This document shows, one piece after another, positions 59,698-64,000 of a stretch of DNA of 64,000 nt; position 1 is the first letter of the stretch, and every line of letters begins with the position of its first letter. Location of the stretch: assembly GCF_002288925.2 (NCBI RefSeq), contig NW_022098069.1, forward strand, positions 81,996,380-82,060,379. Direction: 5' to 3'. The stretch comes from Delphinapterus leucas. Lineage: Eukaryota; Chordata; Mammalia; Artiodactyla; Monodontidae. Below the pieces are notes generated by a model, which saw only the letters and a list, made by a program, of their open reading frames with translations, had not been told where the DNA came from and did no database searches. The position numbers and the translations under genes were made by a program.

Positions 59698-60296
59698 AAT
59701 CAGTTATCTATTGCTGCATAACCCATTACCCCAAAACTCGGGGCTTAAAACAATGATATTTATTATCTCACTTTATTAGGAACCTGGACATGGCTTAGTA
59801 GGGTTCTCAAGCTTAGGGCCTTTTACCATCAAGATGCAATCAAGCTGCAATCATCTCAAGGCTTAAATGAGGAAGGATCTGCAACCACACTTACTTGGCT
59901 GTTGGCAGGATCTAGTTCTGCATGGGCTGTTGCACTGAGGCTATCAGCTCCTCACTAGCTGTTGGCCAGAGGCCGTTCTCCATTCCTTACCATATGGGCC
60001 TCTGCGAATGGCAGCTCGTAACGTGGCAGCTTACTTCACGAAACAAGCAAGCAAGAAGAGTTAGAGAGAAAGTGAGAGAGAGAGAGAGAAAGGGAGATAA
60101 AGACAGCAAGACTGAAGTCAGTCTTTTGTAACTTAATTTCAGAAGTGACATCTCTTTTGCCATATTCTATGAATTAGAAGTGAGTTGCTAGGTCCAGCCC
60201 ACATTCAATGGGGGGGCAATTATACAAGGCTATGAATACCAGGAGGTGGGGAATCAGTGGAGGCCATATGAGAAGGCTACCTGCTACAGACTTCTG
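59698..60296 (-). mobile_element. MaLR-like LTR (antisense)
   Basis: The + strand has 'gttatctattgctgcataac', 'tttattatctcactttatta', 'gaggaaggatctgcaaccac', 'ttggctgttggcaggatcta', 'atgggcctctgcgaatggca', 'ttctatgaattagaagtgag' and 'aggctatgaataccaggagg', a familiar MaLR-type order. A (GA)n run lies at ~60073-60097. I am confident of an LTR but not of the subfamily. Confidence 0.75.
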
Positions 60297-60971
60297 TATA
60301 GCTTATATTACATCTACTGTCCTTTCCAACAGTATTTATATTCAAGAGTGTTTTTCAGAGTTAGCATAAGCTTTACTACTTAGGATATGCTTGTATGACA
60401 TTGTTATAAGTTGTAAAAGAGCTCTCAAAGTACCATAGTGAATGTTAAAATAACATCACAAAAGTCCCCCAAATCACTCAGGGAAGTACAGGAGCACAGA
60501 CGTATCACCAACAGTGTGTATCCCAGGAGATCAACAAGGACGGCAGGGGTCTGTGCAGGGTATAAGGTGGCATTACCCTGTGACGATAGCATCAACTCAG
60601 TTTACTCAATTCATTCAAATGTGTTTTCCAATACAATACCAGCTTGCAAATAATTGCAATTCTTGAATATTTGGGGGAAGAACGCTTAGATTTTCATTAG
60701 TTCATTTTCATAAGTGAGATTTTATTAACGTGCTCCAAATTTGTATAAAATATGACCACACTCTATGTCTCTGTATGTGAATATGCTTGTAAAAATAAGG
60801 CCTATATTCCATAAATGTTTGTATGTGGAATGTTTTTGAAATCTGATCAGTTATTTCATTAAGATCATGGTGTTAATTCAAAGTCATATTCTTGAGTCGT
60901 GTAAGCTACCTAGTTTTGCAAAAGAAAAAAAATATTGTTCCTGAGAGTGCTATCCTATTTATGTGTTGTTA

Positions 60972-61005
<34 letters not shown>

Positions 61006-61929
61006 CACACATATATGTATATATTTGTATAACATATATAATTGTGAGTGTGTACAGATTAGAATGTGGACAGATTGGAGGAAAAATGTATTACTGCTCT
61101 TACGAAAACAACCCAAGGTATATTACCTACAAAGAGAGGGTCAACGTCATGATTTATACATGTTGTCTCAACAGTAACCATTTGCTTGGAAAGATAATAC
61201 TTACTTAAGAACACCTATTCAACTTCCACTCTGATATTGTTGAATACATATTTAATGAGAAATGCCACTTTTAATACGTTTACTAAAAGAGTTCTGTTAC
61301 AGTTGCGGAAGACATTTTTGCTCACCAGCCACTCCTTTTGTACAAATTTCTTCCTTTTTTCTGAAATGCTTTATATTTGTTATTTTCAAGCATATGGTTA
61401 TTTAGCTTGTCCCTAATTTAGTGGTCTGAGATAAGATATATTACAAAAGACGTACTTCCATTTCTACATCATCAAAGAGAACAGATGGAGAAAAATAGGA
61501 ATTTTTTTCCCTCAGACTTGCTATCTATGATGAATTAGTTGCTGACTTTGTGGGGAAAAATTCCCTTCCACAAGGGTTTCAAAGCATCATTCATGAATGT
61601 AAGATGCAGAAGTTCACTGTGAGTCAATAGTTTGAGCTGTGAAAACGCAATGCAACTTAGATTGTGTTAACAGAGGAACAGCAACTACAAAAAAAGGAAA
61701 AAATAAATAAATTAACCATTCCTCTCTTCTGTTCACTTATCAGACCGTATCTAAAATAAAGTGTTGACAGCAAATTAATGAAAAATGACCAAAACCTCAA
61801 CAGAAAAAAAATGAGCAAAGGATGTAAACAGTAGGAAAAATAAAAGTTTTTAAACATTTGAAACGATTCTCAAACTCATTTATATTCAGACAAACAGAAT
61901 GAAAGTATTTTTTATTCATCAGATTTGCA
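60297..61929. other. Unassigned AT-rich interval
   Basis: About 1.6 kb without a recognised gene, apart from a (GT)n(AT)n microsatellite at 60970-61032. Confidence 0.4.
60970..61032. repeat. (GT)n(AT)n microsatellite
   Basis: Alternating GT followed by AT and AC units. It gives two spurious ~80-codon frames rich in Tyr, Ile and Val. Confidence 0.92.
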
Positions 61930-62630
61930 AAGATCAAAAAGTTTAAAAGTTTGTGGGTGAGAGCAGAGGGATGCAGGTAACTCACACGCAATTAATGGAA
62001 CTGGTTAGATTGCTACAGAAGGCAATTTTGCAATATTGTCAAAACATAAAATGCATATACCTTTTGACTTCTAGGAATTCTCCCACATATACATAGAACA
62101 TGTGCAAAGATGTTCATTGCAGTATTAGTTATAACAACGTTAGAAAACAATGTAGATGTCCAACAATAAGAGAATGGTTAAACAGACCATATGCAGCTGG
62201 TTAAAAAGAACTACATGCTCTATATGTCCAGAATTGGAACTACATGGTATACAGTCACCCCTCCTATCAGCAGGGAATTGGTTCCAGGATCTCACATCCC
62301 CCGGGATACCAAAATCGGCAATGCTCAAGTCCCTTATATAAAATGGCGTCTGGGAAACCTGGGGATCCAAAGAGCTGACTGCAACGCGAAGTAAGAAAAC
62401 GCATGATGCTTTTAGTGGTATACTTAAGAGGCTGCCATTTATGTACAGAGCAATAATACATGCAAATACATATTCTTGTCTATCTCTGGAAGAATATCTA
62501 GTAAAAGTGGTAGTCTTAGGAAAGAAGGAAGGGTAGGAGAGAACCCTTTCACTGTTTACATTTTTAATACTGTATCAAGTTTATGTATTTCATTTTCACA
62601 TAAACACATTAATTATATGTACAAGGTAAC
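61930..62630 (+). mobile_element. L1ME-type LINE-1 3' end (sense), interrupted by MER2
   Basis: 'gacttctaggaattctccca', 'caaagatgttcattgcagta', 'gatgtccaacaataagagaa' and 'tggttaaacagaccatatgc' precede a MER2 fragment at ~62248; '3' UTR-like 'atcaagtttatgtatttc' follows it. No intact ORF. Confidence 0.75.
62248..62395 (+). mobile_element. MER2-like Tigger DNA transposon, left-end fragment
   Basis: 'tacagtcacccctcctatca' starts at a TA, the Tigger target, followed by 'ggaattggttccaggatctc', 'ccgggataccaaaatcggca' and 'caagtcccttatataaaatg'. The internal and right-end parts are missing. It lies inside the L1ME. Confidence 0.7.
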
Positions 62631-63417
62631 ATTTACTATTTAATATGCACAAGTAATCTCATCATAAATTGTTTCTTTCCAATGTCTGGAGCCAGTTTTA
62701 ATAACTGCACTTGTGAGTTTATACTTCCAAAACCTATAGATCTGAAATTCTGAGTAGTCTTTGAAAACTTGAAGCAATGAATGAATTGCTGATTGGATGA
62801 GCCACTTATACCCTTTAATTAGAAGATAACTATTAAAAGAAATTGGTGAATTTTTTATTGTAAGCATAACCTTTCTTCCAACCTGCCTTTCCAAACTTTA
62901 TTCCATATTGAAGGGGCAAAAAAGAGAGCTAGATAGAGACTTCAAGCCATTTCTTTTATAAGGTGGGCATTGATATAAAATCAAGAACACAGTATATATA
63001 TCACATGAATAATAGTTGAAAAACTATCTAAATATTCAGATCATGACCTCCTTTCACTCATTTAAAAATGGTTATATGTCAACACCAGAGCCTTAAAAGA
63101 AATTATTATTTTTGTTCCTGAAAGAGACACTATTAAACTTAACCTTCTCATATGCCTCGTAAGTTAATAAAAATAGTTTTCAGTAGTGTCATCTTCTTCA
63201 TGCAATCTTGATTTGTAAAATCCCTTTTCTAGCTGCTGATAAAAATATCAATTGTCATTTCCAATTAGTTTGATATGTATCTATTTTTTAAAAATTAAAA
63301 TAAAGTGTTTAGTCTTGGCATAAAATTCCAGGAGGGATAATGATACATCAGAATGACTGTGGTCAAATGCCATAGGATAATACTGGTATAAAAGGTAACT
63401 GAAGAATTCATGGATGC
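62631..63417. other. Unassigned AT-rich interval
   Basis: No gene or repeat was recognised. Confidence 0.4.
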
Positions 63418-63814
63418 TATATTAGTCTGGGAGGGCTGCCGTAACAAGGTGCCTGTCACAAACTGGGGGGGTTAAACAAAAGAAGTGTATTCTCACAGCT
63501 CTGGAGGCTGGATATCCTAAATCAAGGAACTGACAGGCTTGGTTCCTTCTGTAGACCGTGAGAAAAAGATCTGTTCCATGCCCCTCTTCCTCCTGTACTT
63601 TCACATCACCTTCTCTCTATGCATGTTCCTGTGTCCAAATTCCTCTTTTTATAAGGCCAGCAGTTATATATTATTGGGGTCCACATCAATGACCTCACTT
63701 TAACTTGATATTTCTATAAACACTCTGTCACCAGATAAGGTCACATTTTGAGGTACTAGGGCTTAGGACTCCAACAAATAAATTTGGGGAGGATGCAATT
63801 CAACCCATAACAAA
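63418..63814 (-). mobile_element. MLT1-type MaLR LTR (antisense)
   Basis: The + strand has 'tattagtctgggagggctgc', 'ttctcacagctctggaggct', 'agataaggtcacattttgag', 'gtactagggcttaggactcc' and 'gatgcaattcaacccataac', the reverse complement of an MLT1 LTR. Confidence 0.8.
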
Positions 63815-64000
63815 TTTCTATGTTTAGTAAAAAAAAAAAAAAAAGTATTTGAAGGTATATAATAAGTATTTTCAAATTTCTGAAGGACTGGGGTGAAAAA
63901 GAGGGATGACATTTTTCTGGGCTGCTCTAAAAAACCAAAAACTAAAATGAATCTATGAAGTTAGGGAAATAAAATATTCAATTATATATAAGGCAATACA
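63815..64000. other. Unassigned end of window
   Basis: AT-rich with an A-run (about 63829-63844). Nothing else recognised. Confidence 0.4.

Noticed and set aside
1..64000. CRISPR arrays, operons, tRNA/rRNA genes or prokaryotic signals
   Set aside because: The sequence is mammalian and repeat-dense. The tRNA-like boxes found belong to SINEs. No regular spacer-repeat arrays occur.

Overview
The window looks like a gene-poor, intergenic (or deep intronic) stretch of a cetartiodactyl mammal, most likely a cetacean (whale or dolphin). The main evidence is twelve tRNA-Glu-derived SINEs of the CHR type, which share the box starting 'cttccctggtgg' and the 'ggttcgagccc' B-box. Several are of the GC-rich form abundant in cetaceans. 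They sit among older mammalian repeats: L1M/L1ME, L2, MIR, MLT1-type MaLR LTRs, class-I-like ERV LTRs, MER2 and hAT-like DNA transposon fragments. I found no convincing protein-coding exon, RNA gene, CpG-island promoter or CRISPR array. Every open reading frame above about 100 codons lies in repeat sequence, in low-complexity sequence, or in sequence without coding character. All family names come from remembered consensus sequences, not a database search.

Layout. 0-12 kb: two ancient L1 fragments (1.2-3.5 kb), an antisense L2 (4.8 kb), a purine/pyrimidine block (5.4-5.6 kb), two ERV LTRs (6.5 and 8.7 kb), a short CHR SINE (10.3 kb) and an antisense MLT1 LTR split by a CHR SINE (10.7-11.4 kb). 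12-26 kb: an antisense L1 reverse-transcriptase fragment (11.7 kb), MIR and L2 copies, a 5'-truncated L1 with clear 3' UTR (15.8-17.1 kb), a solo LTR (21.2 kb), an L1 arranged like a twin-priming inversion (24.3-25.1 kb) and a palindromic DNA transposon split by a SINE (25.7-26.1 kb). 26-36 kb: SINEs, an MLT1 LTR (29.2 kb), an antisense L1ME split by a SINE (30.5-31.8 kb), an unexplained diverged direct repeat (32.4/33.2 kb) and an ORF1-like LINE fragment split by a SINE (33.6-34.8 kb).

36.7-42.0 kb is the most complex locus. It is a long, decayed sense L1M interrupted by a CHR SINE and by a second insertion that fuses a short L1 3' UTR to about 750 bp of unidentified sequence ending in a polyadenylation signal and a short A-run. 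42-64 kb: MIR/L2/hAT/MER2 fragments, a second solo LTR related to the one at 21.2 kb (44.6 kb), CHR SINEs (45.4, 47.5, 56.7 and 57.5 kb), an L1M 3' end (50.3 kb), two MaLR-like LTRs (59.7 and 63.4 kb) and an L1ME carrying a MER2 insertion (61.9-62.6 kb).

The window is therefore best read as a record of nested retroposition. The most promising places for a second look are the chimeric insertion at 40.35-41.29 kb, the palindromic element at 25.65 kb and the unassigned direct repeat at 32.4/33.2 kb. I saw no evidence of a new functional genetic system.
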